Shown one piece after another: positions 1-12,395 of a stretch of 64,000 nucleotides of DNA. The notes beneath the pieces were generated by a model. The model was not told the origin of the DNA. It saw nothing but the letters and a program-made list of their open reading frames with translations, and ran no database searches. Position numbers and translations under genes: made by a program. This stretch comes from Rutstroemia sp. NJR-2017a BVV2 (lineage: Eukaryota > Ascomycota > Leotiomycetes > Helotiales > Rutstroemiaceae): positions 310,001-374,000 of the forward strand of contig NJPS01000006.1 in NCBI GenBank assembly GCA_002946415.1. The letters are read 5' to 3'. How positions within the stretch are numbered: position 1 is the stretch's first letter; every line of letters starts with the position of its first letter.

Positions 1-3000
1 GTTGTATATCCCGTCTTTGTGAGACATATACTTGACAACGAGAGCTGCCCAGTTTGGTAAATGATCACCTGTGTGCAAGCAAGAAAAAAAACAGAGATGA
101 ACTTACACATTGCGCAACCTAATTCGACAAGTCAATCTGTTCAGCGCCAGAGTAACGCCGCCCTATCCTGTTTTCCTGATCCCGACTGTCGTCCTCTCCG
201 TAATTGAAACTTGCTTATGTAAATGGAGAACTGTACTCCTTGCTTGTAAAAAACGTGGAGAAGACTCGGCTTGTGGCCGGCCGCGTGGATATTGCTGTGA
301 GAATCGAGACTAGCAGATTCGATTCAGCCTCGTGGTGGCTAGATATCAGAGAACTCGTCCTCCTGTGTTGTCGTGATGTGTGCGGCTCGTGTTTGCGCTT
401 TTCGGAACGTGTCTGCTCGTCTGTCCCACTATTCCCACAGCCTCTATAAGACCTCTAGGTATATCCATCCACAAGCCTCACCTTGAGCGCTCTGTTACGG
501 ACAGTCCATTGCCAAGCGTTCTAATAGTATCGAATCCAGATCCCCTCGGCTTACGGCCTCTCCTTGACGCTGAACAGAAAGGCTCTAGACCTGGCTTCAG
601 TTTGGGAAACATTTCAAATTCAAGGCGCAGCGCGGTGGCCTAGATCCATATGTAGGTGCAGAGAGGGAGTAGTCGCCAAGAATACTACCATCGAAACGAA
701 GAAGCAAAATTCCAGGCCGCGGAACCAGTTCCAATATTCCGTGGGTATCAAGCTATATCCTCCACGACCTTATACATCCAGCTATCTTGTTCTAGCACCT
801 CCCTTGCTCGAATGGTGCTCCTCCCGTTTCGACGATAACCAAAATACCAGTCCTTTCTGTGAACCCATATCCACGAGAATGTCGCGCCAGTTGTCCTACT
901 TTCCCCTCACCAATAAAAGTTATTTGATGGACTAGGCTCCGCTGCCGTCTTTCCAGCTCCTCTGAATGGTTACTGGCCTTGATGAGAGTCTTACTTAGAC
1001 CGAAACTGCCCTGCCCTTGTTTAGCTAATCCAGGGTGCGTACAGCTAAGTCTGCCAGATATTTTGTAGCAAATTTCCAGGCTTGGTCGATCCGACATAGC
1101 ACCCTGGTTGTGCTAGAGCCGAGTTCCACCAAATACCCTTGTTCACGAGGGGTCGCCTGCGGTCGTCGTCATTTCCCTCCTCGCATTTAGTGGGTGATAG
1201 CTGTGTTATAGCGTCGATTTGGTCGATTTGGTGGTCGTGCAGCCGTTTCAGTCAGTCACCCTATCTATAGCTTCGTGGGGTGGTGCTGGCGAACAGAGCT
1301 AATTGCTAGAAGGCGATCATACGACTAGTGACGGGTGATGCTCTGTTATGCTGTATTCTTCTCTTTTGAAAGCGTGGGGAATGCGGTAAGGCGTCGATGT
1401 TCGTGGTGATAAGTGTGTAAGAAGATACTGGTTTCGTTTAGGTGGTAAGATAACCGGATCGAAGCTATATGTTAGTTAGGTGTGACTCGACCTGTACCCG
1501 TTGGACATCTTCGTGAATGGACTCTTGCAAGGCTTGGTTAATGCTGAAGATGACTTTCCGTGACGAGGATTCGCTGAGTTGTCACGAGACCTGTCTGCAA
1601 AACACCGAACGTAGGGCTAGTAGTCAACAACACACATGCACATGTTACACATGAAGTGCTTGAAGAAGAAAAGAGTATATGAAGCAGTAACTCAATTGGA
1701 TAATTTCTAGGCACAAAGTGGTAGAACTTTCGAACTTCCCGTGACTTTCTTCAATTCAAGCTCGCAAAATCCGTCATTGCGAACAAAGTCCGAAGATTTG
1801 ATATCCGTCGCTGCTCTAGTAAAGGCTTCTTTTCTGTGGCTGAAGTTGTTGAATGAATGTTGAATGTTCAGTTTGTGCATCATCGGAAAAAGGTTCCTCC
1901 GATCGGCCGACCTGTCTTTCGCCACTCAGTTTGCTTCGATTCGCTCGCAGATCATTTTCATCGATGAAATTCGGGACTTGGGAGTTTGGTGTAAAATGCC
2001 CATAATGACGGAGCAAAGTCCGGACAGCCAATTCCATCATTACACCACAGCATGGGGAACACTATCATAAGGCTGAGCGCTGCGATCGTCGGTCCTCCCA
2101 TATTCTCACGTCACGTTGTTTTCCCTAGTCAGTTGTTTGGCATCTGCGTAGGCGTTCGTGAATGTGTCGAGAGTCTCGAGAGAGACTTGCGTTGGGGTAG
2201 GAAGCGGAGCCATAGGCCGAAGCACGGAACTTAAGTACAGCTCCGAAAGTCAATGATCGCGATCCAATGGATCCGCCTCGGTTCTCGACCGTAGACTATT
2301 CCTAAACTATTATGGTATTCCTGCAAACGACCCGACTGAGCAATGCGCCGGCCAGAACTTTAATACTGTATCTCTCCCATGTAGGAATATGCAAATATGC
2401 GCCGTCGCACGCTTGGGATCGGCAGTCAGCGGAGCATTTGCTCCTTTTCCAATCAAAATCTCACATACAACCGGACAATCTCTTCTAATTGGTCATTGTT
2501 TGCGAAGACCGACCTCCCTTAGGCTCCCTATGACACAATCGTGCACACACTGCCCAGAGAGGTATATGTATGATTGCGACGACCAGGATGTTTTCACATC
2601 AACCCATCTCGATCTCGTATCATTTATCGCCGAGTTTCTTTCGCATTTCACACGCTTTACGCCAATTCACACCAATTCACCTGGAATCCTGGATGTCTGC
2701 TTTTAACCCAGAGCTGTCATTTTTCTTTAGCTGCCTCAGCGGGCCAACTTACCTTTTGCATGGGCCTTGACGCGGATACGTTCTTCCTTGCCCAATCCAG
2801 GACTTAGAGTTTGTCGGAGCTTGCTAGCGTGGCTGGCACCGGAGGCCAAAAGGCGCAAATGAAGCTCAACGATTGGCTGCTCGCGTCCTGATGGAATTCT
2901 CAGAATCCCATGAGAATCCCATATTCTCCTCGGTGGGGTAGTATGTCTCCCGGTCCACTCCCTCGTAGCTACTTACGTCGTTGTCAGGCTACTACCAGTA

Positions 3001-3209
3001 GCTGCAATCTGGACACCAGTACCTCCTCCCTAGTAGGTACGGGTAGCCGGTTGGTGGGTGTCACTGCTTTCAAATACAGTAGAAACGTTGTTCATCGTCC
3101 GTCCCTAACCCGCCAGCCATGTCATATTAGAACGAACCCACGCCTTTCTCCAGTCAGAGAGGAGGAACTGCGACTCGGCAAGTAGTGATCGATCTTCGGT
3201 AGCTAGAAC

Positions 3210-3237
3210 GTCCAGAGTCCAGAGTCCAGAGTCCAGA
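3210..3237. repeat. 7-bp tandem repeat, 4 copies
   Basis: Four perfect head-to-tail copies of GTCCAGA, in gene-free DNA. No function inferred. Confidence 0.9.
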
Positions 3238-4086
3238 CAAGGTCGCTGGGTAAATGTAGACACAGAAATAAAGCCACCTCTAGATTGAATTGGACACTGG
3301 GAGTCTGGGACGCAAACGGACTCTGTGGAACCAGAGGGGCAGGCCGTAACGACATTCCCCTTCAATGCGATTGGACTGTTACGCAATCATACCAAGAAAT
3401 TCTTGCATCCCAAGGTTTCGAACCTTCTCCAAAGTTCTGCCATCCCACCCGTACGGAAGTGCACCTCCAAGTTCCACCGTTTCAATACTTCGTACAGTAC
3501 GAAGTACCTCGGACACGACTACACAGCCGTAACAGCCCGTGCTCTTCGCAAGAAGGAAGTACCATGTACGTGACTGGTCACTGGGGAAATGGGCCGGCGT
3601 GTAACGTGTCGACGGCCCCTCTTGGAATTTTGAAGAGCCACATAGAAAAAAGAAATCGGGCGATTTCGAGTCGCAGATAAGCAAAGGACGATTATTGGAC
3701 AGGACCTATCTCCTCCACAACAGTCGAAACAGAGCATGATATTCGCGTCTAACTGATGTGAGAAACTTGGAACAATGCTGGTAATCGACGCAGGTGGATC
3801 TGCTAAACTGTAAGTACGGCACTGTAGGATTGCGTTGATTTGCATTGCGGCTGGCAAAAGCTGCACCTCGAACAGAGATTCTCAGGAGGGAGGGGGAAGG
3901 CGTTATTAGCTTCGACCATTGGGAGCTTGACCCATCGCTCGGAAGTGAGCGTACTGGGGTTCGTCACTGCAGATTTCCATCATACAGAGTACTAAGTACT
4001 ACCCAACCCGGCTAGCCCCCTTGCCAACCTACCCCTCCGTGCTTAGCCCAGCGGTACGTTATGGAGCAACGCTCCGTACTTGTACA

Positions 4087-4114
4087 AGTAGCAAGTAGCA
4101 TGTAGCATGTAGCA
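4087..4114. repeat. 7-bp tandem repeat, 4 copies
   Basis: Four 7-bp units (AGTAGCA, AGTAGCA, TGTAGCA, TGTAGCA), directly after the palindrome TACTTGTACAAGTA at 4077-4090. Same unit length and copy number as the array at 3210-3237, but a different sequence. Confidence 0.85.
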
Positions 4115-5193
4115 CATCACAATCGTTGGTAATCAGGATGGAATAAAAATAAAGCAAACAATTATACCGATATTCCTTATTTCCCCATAGGTAAAGGAAA
4201 GAAATGCATATGTCAAAAACGGCTCGCCTTGGATTTCGTCATATCCTACCTTCCACGAACTAGAAGCTCGTGCATGCGTGCAGAAGAAGTAAAAGAAGAC
4301 TGACTGGCCGTCGGGTTCCAGTTATTAAATCGTAAAATCTTATATCCTATCCCATACATATACACATACCCATTACATATCAATACACATGTGGTTCTGT
4401 CTGCAGAATTACCTACCTCCCAGGAGATTCATTTCATAAAAGATCTGAAAGCCCTTTTCTCGACAACATCTATATCCGTTCTATACAACCATTCTACCAA
4501 GAACAAACCACGCACCCAAATAAAGAACGAAAGCGTCCAGTTGCTTTTTCCTTGGCAGCCCCAATCTTCACAAGCTGCCTACCTGCTCAATCTTCACAAT
4601 TACTTAATCACATCCATTGTGGTACAGCATACATCGCGAACACTCTAGGACCTGTCAAAAGTTTAAACCCTCAATTAGCTGCGCTTCGTTCCGTAACCGT
4701 CTACTCTCGCAAACTGGGTGGGAAATAAAGTTCCAAGGAGACCGACCGCAGCAATTCTGCCACCTCCGCACTTTCCCAATTGCAAGAGAATCCGAGTCGA
4801 TCAAAGCTCCGGCCGACATTGCTTTTCGACCAAAAGAAAGGAATTCCAACACACACAATCACAATCGATTGAGAGTAGCATTAGCAGAATACAATCCCAA
4901 ACTCATTTATCCGACAAGCTCTCTATTGTCAACTTTCCGGATCTAGAAACTAAAATAAAGCTAAACCCCAGATTCAAATGTTAGTACGATATTCGCGTTG
5001 CTTCCTATTTATATTCCGCTTCAAGTAACACCAAACGCTGACCTGGATACAACCAGATCGTTCATAAATCCAACGCATTCGACTGTCGTTGAAGGACATC
5101 ATCTGTCTACGGGACGAGTTTCCGTAGAACGTTGTATCGGCGCATCCAGATTTCCTCGCAGTAACATCCAATATCCTCTCATATTCTCTCACA

Positions 5194-6707
5194 ATGAGTG
5201 AAACCATGTTTGGAGATAACCATTACTCCTTCGACGGAGTCTTTGACGAAGGATCACTTGATCTTTTCAACGGCTCTTCTACCAACTACAGTATTGGTAC
5301 AGACTTTGAACAATCGGACTCCATGTCCTTCCTTCAGGTATTTCCCCCAATTACCCCGTCGCATTTGTCATAACTCGTACTAATATCTTTCATCAGGACA
5401 ATGATTTCACAAATGCCCTTGAGGGACTGTCGCCAATGGGCACCACCGGCATCGTCTCCGGTTCAACAATCACAGCCACACCCAAGCTCAGCAACGGAAG
5501 CCAGACATCTTTCGTTGATAGCTCACAATTTAACCTTCGACTGCCCCTAAATCGCACCAATAAACTTACCTCATCAAATACCAAGTCAGATGCGCAACAG
5601 TCAAACCAGAACACCACAACGGATCCAAACCAACCCGTAAAGGTGAAAAAGACTCGAGCACCCAGAAGAAAGAAGATTCTCACAGAGGCACAAATTGCCG
5701 CAAAGAGAGATAAGACACGTGAAAAGAACCGTGGCGCAGCATCAAAATGTCGACATGCGAAGAAAGTATACCTGTCAAAGTTAGCCGAAAGGTGTGAAGC
5801 CCACTATACACAGTGTGCTTTTTCACATGGCGAGCTATTCAGTGGCATGAACGAAGTCCAGAATATGGTCAGCGAGCTATTAAAACTTGCCGACCAAGGC
5901 TGTTCAGATCCCAAAGTCCAAGAAGCCGCCGCAAACTATAGGGCGAACGAAAGGGTCGCTGGACCTGGACCGCGATATAGTTTCGGAAATCATTTGCCGT
6001 CCTGGTACTACGAACTCAGCGATAAAGAGCGACCTGAATACGACTTGTACTTCAAGTGCGAGGCGGGTGTTATGCAGGCGAAGAGAATACTCAGCTTTTT
6101 ACAGACACCCGCAGGGAGTCACATGGGTGGCAAATCACATCCGAGTGATTCGCCACTCCACTCCGATGTCGACGCTTCGGCTTTCAGTTCTCGACCAATG
6201 TCGCGCGAAAGCTCGAATAGCATGTATGAGCAAATGCCACCGGATTCCGCAATCAATATGGAATTCCCCGCTCCATCGCTGCCGCATCAACGGTCCCTTA
6301 GCATGCCAGGACCATACCTGCCTTCACACCATTCACTTCCCTCAACGAGAAACATGAGCCTGTCAAATCCTATGATGATGGACTCACCGTTTCAACACCT
6401 CTCCCTCTCACAGCCCCAACAGTCCTACAACACAGCCTTCGTCGCACCAGCCATGCTCCGCCAAGGCTCTGGTGACAGTGGTCTCGGCCTGAGTCCGCTT
6501 CAAGCGCGGCAATCGCAATCATTGACCCATTCCCAGAAATACTCGTCTCCGTCGCATGACTCGGCCATGGGCACGCCGGAGATGAGAAATAGCTTCACGA
6601 TGGGATTTGCTGGTTACGATGCTAATGCTATGGAGCTGATGCACCAGGACCAGAACCAGATAGATCGTCCGGTGGGCTTGAGAGCTCTTGATGGCTGGAC
6701 TTTCTAG
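5194..6707 (+). CDS. bZIP transcription factor (ATF/CREB-like basic region)
   Basis: Exons 5194-5337 and 5397-6707 (484 aa); the 59-nt intron has a GT donor, CTAAT branch-like site and CAG acceptor, and the codon phase is kept. A basic region lies at about residues 140-180 with the DNA-contact pattern NRGAASKCR (N at about 159), the NxxAAxxCR form of ATF/CREB-type bZIPs. The zipper after it is weak: few heptad leucines, and a Cys/His-containing stretch follows. The rest is Ser/Gln/Met-rich, low complexity and probably activation sequence. The acidic, Phe-rich first 60 residues also look like a transactivation region. Expected to be nuclear. The exact orthologue cannot be named. The leader is long and gene-free, common for fungal regulators. 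Confidence 0.85.
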
Positions 6708-7377
6708 ATGCTGTCTCCCGGAGCCGTGAGATGGGTCAATGAGCGCATTCGATCAAGGAGATGTCGCTTCAACCTAGTTATTCCTTCTCTTTTGTCGTTT
6801 TTTGAACTTTTGTTTTATCCCATTCTCTTCCGAAACGAAATGCATCATCATTCGCAAGAATCTTAATGTCTGATTTCAATTCGACACAAACTTTTGGGTA
6901 TCTTTGATGTGGACTGAGTCTGGGGCATTCGGAAGGAAAATGATGTTGTCTTAAAAATCAACGATTTGGCGTTTGGGGATTTATTTTTGTGTGGGAGTTT
7001 GTCGGGATAAGCGTTTGTGATCTCGGTTGCCATGATATCATGGAGAGGCATATTCATCCGTCGTTCGCTTTTTTTGGTTTTGGCTGGTCGCATTAGGACC
7101 TTGGCGTTTTTGGAGTTCCAATTGATTGACGCGGGAATTGATGGGAGCGTCATGAAATGTAACTGTATCTATGTATGAAAGCGGGAGTGAGGGGGTTGGG
7201 GGGAGTTGGTTAGGTGAAGGGGTCCTGATGGTAACGGCGAGCCTTTGGAGGCGCGCAACATGAGTTGGAGCTGAATTCATTGGGAATTCAATACATATTC
7301 AGAAACAGACACTTGTTTGTTGTTCTTAATCCTGCTTCCATCTGTGATCTCTGGATTCTCTGCAAATAAATGAACTA
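6708..7377. other. 3' flank between converging genes
   Basis: 3' side of the bZIP gene and of the minus-strand exon ending at 7378. Minus-strand open frames of 80-96 codons overlap here but carry no recognisable motif; probably untranslated. Confidence 0.4.
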
Positions 7378-7637
7378 TTAGTTATGCGCTTTTCGAACTT
7401 CTTCCAATGTCCGATTTCCTGCTTGCCGAGAACTTGATATGATTTCGTTCTCCGTCTGGTATTCTAGGCAGATGAGTAGGCTGCTGCGTGTAGCATCGTG
7501 AATGTCTTGGGTTGACGTGGAGGTTGACGTGGAGGTTGTTGTAGATGGTAATGTTGGTGCCGATCTTGGTAGTAGGGATGCGTCATGGTATAGGTCATCC
7601 GTTTGGGGTGTTGGAGGAGGCGAGATGCTGCGTGGGA
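7378..7637 (-). CDS. probable C-terminal exon of an unassigned gene
   Basis: On the minus strand an open frame of about 82 codons runs from a possible acceptor (CGCAG just above 7637) to a TAA at 7378-7380. It lacks its own start codon. It begins with a Pro-rich patch (ISPPPTPQTDD), continues through a Ser/Thr run encoded by a duplicated 12-bp unit, and ends in a well-mixed charged segment (LEYQTENEIISS ... GNRTLEEVRKAHN) that looks like real protein. I could not trace exons upstream because 7.6-9.4 kb is low-complexity. Partial and unassigned; it could still be a chance frame. Confidence 0.35.
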
Positions 7638-9487
7638 TAGATAGGTAGATAGCTTGTTGTACTTGTAGTGAGGGAGGATGGTATATTGTAGTGAATGGTT
7701 GTGAGTGAGTGAGTGAGTGGGTGTGTGTATGATGGAGGAAGAGGATGAGATGGAATTGCTGGCATGTAGTGTGGTGAAGTGGATGGTCTATGAGGTGAGA
7801 CTGACATTGAAGCAGTGGCGAGGAAGTTCGGGGATAGGTATGGAAAGTAAACTGAGGCTGGCACAGCGACTCCAGATGAGATGCTGACTGAGGAGAGCCG
7901 TATAATACGTGTGGATATATAACAGCTTCTCGTCCAGCGAGCGAGTGAGAAACAGGTATGTAGAGTAGTCAAGTCATGTCGAAAGGGCGCTAGAGTAAAG
8001 ATGAGGCTCGTGTATATACGTCGCGTAACGTCGTCAACAGAGCCGGCAACCAGAGAACAGGATAATAATAAAAAGGAAACAGAGAGTAAAAGAACGAGGA
8101 GCCCGAGGGTATATATAAAAGAGTCACCGGCGAAGACAGCCAAAGTAAGAGGACAGGGAAATATGCATGATAGGCAGCTTCGCTCTCTTGGCGAACATAC
8201 TTGTACTCGATAGTGGCAACACAAATGCATACGCATATGCACGACTGAACCAAAAAAGGACGGAAACGCCATATATCTATTCCACACAGCCGTATCAACC
8301 AGTGTCGCAACCAGCCCAAGACCACCCATTCCACTTCCACAAACTTTATGAAGTAATAAAATATACACGCGGAAGCGCACACCATTCCGCCCCTCCGCTT
8401 CTCAGCCTACGTGAAAAATCCCGCACGAATGAAAGACCAGCGCGCTCAGCGCATCGCATCATAATTATGTAAAGTGACATAAGGCAGTGATGAAAAGGGA
8501 AAAGGAACACAGCAGGAAAGTGAAGTAATTCGCAAAATCTCACGATGCGTCGGGGAGCAGGAACTGTGTTTGTGGAGAAGGGTCATGCAGTTATGGGGCT
8601 AAGGCGGCCCAGACGAGGGTGTGGTTGGGCGAGGGTGCGAGCGGTGGAGTCTGGGCAGGGGAATAATGAGGGTTGATGTAAGGGTTGGGGTGGAGGTGAC
8701 GAGGAAGGTTCGGAGGGTGAGTTTAGGCTCCGCACGTGCTTGTGAGTGGGATGGTGAGAGTGTGTCGTCAATTGAAAGGCGTTGGATTAGAGATATGATA
8801 GAACACAGACTGGAAGACTGTATGGGAAGGCCGGGTTGCTACAGTAGCTACTATGTGAATGTGACGAGACGAGACGGAGGATAAGGATATGTTGCGAGGT
8901 CGGGTACTGTAAGATGCTGTCGGACCAGGAGGTTGCTTTTCCGCTTCGGTTCGGGACTGATATCTTGATGACCTCGCAAATTCCAAGACTTTAGCTTCAT
9001 GATATTCTGAGATGATGTATGTATTTTGGTGGCGAAACGTGGTGGTACCGGAAGACGTAGGATGATCGAGTAGTTGGTGAGGTGAGTATTAAGATAACTG
9101 CGTGCGAAAGGATGAACTTGTCTGTAACCTTGATGGATGCATGATGTGCGTGGCAGTTGATCAAACGAGCAAGCGCTTTGCGTAAGAGAGCGTACGAGAG
9201 CGTACGATAGGCCGCCGCCACAAATCCTCGAATAGACGCATTGCTCCAGCATCGCAAAGGATGACAATCTGATAAGATAGCATAACGAATGAGAAGAGAG
9301 TCATAATGAACTTCTCTGACGGGTGACCGCCGACACGAAGAGAATCAACGTTGACCTAGCACTCTTACAATGGAGACTTCTCATAGGCAATGCGCTTCTG
9401 CGCCTTCATCAGTAATACTTACATTTTTTGTACAATACTTTATACCGTGTGCATGAGACCATGTCAAGCTTAGATGTACAATACCCT
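7638..9487. other. low-complexity intergenic or upstream region
   Basis: No assignable gene. The longest open frame (7595-8380 minus) is Ser/Thr/Pro/His-rich, produced by skewed sequence including a (GTGA)n run at 7701-7719. It may be promoter, leader or undetected exons of the gene whose last exon is at 7378-7637. Confidence 0.4.
7701..7719. repeat. GTGA microsatellite
   Basis: Four and a half uninterrupted copies of GTGA followed by a GT-rich run. Confidence 0.85.
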
Positions 9488-10466
9488 TCAAACGGCACTC
9501 CTAACCTTCTTAACTAGATCGCTTTGATGCTCTTCCAACATTTGATCCAGTGCCCTCTTCTCAACCACCACTCTTCCTAACTCCAGTAAATCCTTAACAT
9601 CAACATCCTTCACCTCTTGCACTCTTCCATCCTCCGGACAATGTCTAACAGCCCTCATCAAGTTCTTCCTAAAACTGCTCGTCACAATCAACGTCCTTCC
9701 CGCCTCGCTCCCCCACCCCAATTTTTCGAACATGCTCTTAGCGAATCTCGTCTTCGGCCACTCAATCTCCATCCCATCTTCACAAACTATCAATTCCCCT
9801 CTTCTATACCTATAACTCAATGCCGTCCTCCACGCCAAATCGTACATCTTCCTAGGTAAATCTGTAGCAAAATCGCGAGGATGAGGTCCAAATGACTTTC
9901 CTCCTCCACGGATCAACGGCGACTGTACCCAGCCCAATCGTGCTGAACCAGTTCCCTTTTGTGGACGCACTTTCCTGTGAGAACCGTGGACGTCCCAACG
10001 GGTCTTGCTCGATGCAGTTCCTTGACGGGTGCTATCACCTTCGAAAATTACGGCGCGGTGGAGAATATCGCGACGGAGGGGGAGGTGGAGGTGTTTGCTG
10101 GAGTAGGTTTCGAAGCGGAGGGGTTCCATGGTGGGGAACTTGTAGATGGTGGTGAGGACGGAGGAGTCTGAGGATTGTTAGTCGGTAAGTTGGACTATGT
10201 GATAATATAATGCGTACCGAATGGACTAGACGGTGCTTCTGTGATAATGCTCGATTCGTGCGATTGAGGTACACTCGATGGTAAGGACGCTTCTGTCGCC
10301 ATAGACCTGGCAAATTGTGGTGCAAGACATTGCTGTAGCAAAGTTAGCAAACGAACTACCCCATGGAAAAGATGCAACGAACCGTCAAAGGATCTTTGGA
10401 ACCACTAGAAAATGGTCGCAAAGCATTTAGGCTTCGTGCGAAGCTCTTAAACCCCTTCGTCGCCAT
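9488..10466 (-). CDS. yml6: mitochondrial large-subunit ribosomal protein uL4m
   Basis: Three exons on the minus strand, 10466-10383, 10332-10218 and 10167-9488 (292 aa). Both introns (50 nt each) have GT/AG ends and phases agree. The first 25 residues are basic and Ser-rich without acids, as in a mitochondrial presequence. The body carries the L4 core: the TIYKFPTMEPLRFE-like strand, then the Gly/Arg-rich tentacle (residues about 130-170) with HGSHRKVRPQKGTGSARLG and FGPHPRDFA. L4 proteins bind 23S-type rRNA and line the exit tunnel in the mitoribosome. The length fits fungal uL4m. The start is 161 bp from the divergent mL38 start, so both may share one promoter. The yeast counterpart is YmL6. 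Confidence 0.93.
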
Positions 10467-10627
10467 GTTTACTTAATTCGCTGTCTCAAGGTCGAGGTTG
10501 TCGTCAAATTTGGGATATTCACAACACGGGCCAAAATTTCTTCGGTAAACTCCGTCCACATTTGAACTATGCCGCGATAATTTTACATATCGCTGTCTTA
10601 TAAAATCAATATCTCCACCACAACACT
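10467..10627. promoter_or_regulatory. shared divergent promoter of two mitoribosomal genes
   Basis: The 161 bp separating the start codons of uL4m (minus) and mL38 (plus) must hold both core promoters and leaders. No clear TATA box. The arrangement suggests co-regulation of two subunits of the same particle; this is inference from layout. Confidence 0.55.
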
Positions 10628-11966
10628 ATGACTTCATGTCAGAAGGCCGCGAGGCCATTGACACGATGTCTACAAAATACTCAACCTTTATACCTTTCTG
10701 CGAGGTCGACACGGTCATTCTCGAGCACGCCGCCGGCTAGTGCAGAGGTTGAGGTTAAGCAAAAATCACCACCTGCTGGTCTGGACCCCGAGACGGTGGT
10801 TTTCCCAAGAGAAGAGAGGAAGTTGATGAGGCATGGCATTATGCCAGTGGGTTCTCGACGTCGTCGAGCGGCTATAAAGACATCTGCGAATATTCCATTC
10901 GAGCAATTACCATACCAGACTTTCCAAGAGGCTCGAAAAGTTTTACAGGCCGATCGAGCGGAAAAGTTGGAATTGATTGCGAAGGAGAGAGTTCGGATAG
11001 CGAATCTGATAGCTCAGGATCCTGCGGTTAGTGGTGGTGAGCTGAATAAAAATAATAGGTTGGATAGTATGAGGAGGCATTTGGAGTGGTTGAAAATCCA
11101 AGCGGACATTAATGATCCTATGATCAAGAAACGGTTTGAGGATGGTCAAGGTATGTATTCTCTTCTCTTGTAATAATGCCATTCATTGCTAATAGTTACC
11201 TTACCTAGGTGATATGAACAAACCCATCTACCGCTTGCTTGCCGACCGCAAATGGCGTGAATACAAACGCCCATTAATCGTTCAACGTATCAACCAACTC
11301 GCCGTCGTCCCGGATGTCCTCCCTCACTTCGAGCCTACCGCCGAAGTTCAACTCGCCTTCCGTCGCCGTAAGGTGCAGCCTGGAGAATATGTCGATTCGC
11401 GCGTCAGCGAATTCCCCGCTCGGCTAAAGGTACAGGTCTTTGATAAAGGCGAGAGACTTGTCAGTGTAGTAGTTGTGGATTCCGATGTACCGAATGTCGA
11501 AAATGACCACTTCAATACGAGATGTCATTACCTTGCTGCCAATATTCCTATTTCGCCTACTCAGGATTCACTACCATTGAGCAAGGCGGATAGTACTAGC
11601 CAGTTGGTTTTGCCATGGTTACCACCATTTGCGCAGAAAGGCTCGCCATATCACCGATACTCGGTCTGGGTATTGGAGCAGAAGCCTGGGCAAACTCTTG
11701 ACCCCGTGGCTTTGAAAGAGAAAGCTCAGCGCGATCGATTCAGCTTGCGCAGTTTTGTGGACAGATATGGCGTTAAGCCTATCGGGATAGGACTTTTCAG
11801 AAGCCAATGGGATGAGGGTACCAAGGGAGTGATGCAGAGAGCAAATATTGAAGGATGGGATATTGAGTTCAAGAGGAAGAGAATTCCGGCCTTGAAACCC
11901 AAGCAGAAGCCGAGAGGATGGGAAGCTCGTCATGCTAGTGACAAGTATAAACCTCTGAGGAGATAA
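10628..11966 (+). CDS. mrpl35: mitochondrial large-subunit ribosomal protein mL38 (PEBP-like)
   Basis: Exons 10628-11150 and 11209-11966 (426 aa), one 58-nt intron, phase 1 on both sides. The N-terminus is a mitochondrial presequence (Arg/Ser-rich, residues about 1-40). A helical charged region (about 80-175) is followed by the phosphatidylethanolamine-binding-protein-like fold, recognisable by DSDVPNVENDHFNTRCHYL, the strand QLVLPWLPPFAQKGSPYHRY and the C-terminal FVDRYGVKPIGIGLFRSQWDE. mL38 is a mitochondria-specific large-subunit protein (yeast MRPL35). It diverges from uL4m and converges on the MFS gene downstream. Confidence 0.9.
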
Positions 11967-12395
11967 AAGGACATGTATGATAACGGAAAAATGTATCATA
12001 TCTGTAAACTCCAACTTTTACATTAAAATGGCTGTGGATTCTGCACCAACCCCTCATCTCAATGATGGCCCGAGCTTTCTCGTTCAGCTTCACTTGCCCC
12101 CTTTTGTGTGTTGCTGGCCACAAGTTCCATACGAGCGGTCTTGAGAGTTTTACCAGACAGTTGTAGTGTATGCTATAAATATGTGTATTATTATCCGATC
12201 GCTTTAGACTATGTAAAGAACCCCATCTAATTTTATAACTCCTATATATTCTGCAAAGAGCACTGCTCCTTGCAAAAAATGCACTCATGTCCATGAAATT
12301 TCGTAAAGCAAATGCTGTACACCTTATTCCCTTCATGCTTACCATTTGTCACCTAACAACAGCAAGCCCCTCAAGTATCTTAGTAGCTCGATCGT
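11967..12395. other. tail-to-tail spacer
   Basis: 3' regions of mL38 (plus) and the MFS exporter (minus); nothing coding recognised. Confidence 0.5.

Larger units (their letters stand above)
1..4300. other. gene-free stretch
   Basis: No conserved protein or RNA gene could be recognised on either strand. Open frames here are below about 131 codons, lack family motifs and do not join across plausible introns. Contains short repeats (3210-3237, 4087-4114) and TAC/GTA palindromes (about 3486-3506 and 4077-4090). Roughly 4300-5193 is probably promoter and 5' leader of the bZIP gene that follows. Confidence 0.5.

Noticed and set aside
564..935. 123-codon frame and similar short frames at the left end
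   Set aside because: Overlapping frames on both strands, none protein-like, no splice joints.
3405..3430. TTCGAACC resembling a tRNA B box on the minus strand
   Set aside because: No A box, acceptor stem or anticodon arm at the right distance.
3285..3680. 131-codon plus-strand frame
   Set aside because: Overlaps palindromic and repeat-bearing DNA and an opposing frame; no motif.
7595..8380. 261-codon minus-strand frame
   Set aside because: Low-complexity Ser/Thr/Pro/His composition driven by repeats; the neighbouring frame at 7378-7637 looks more like real protein.
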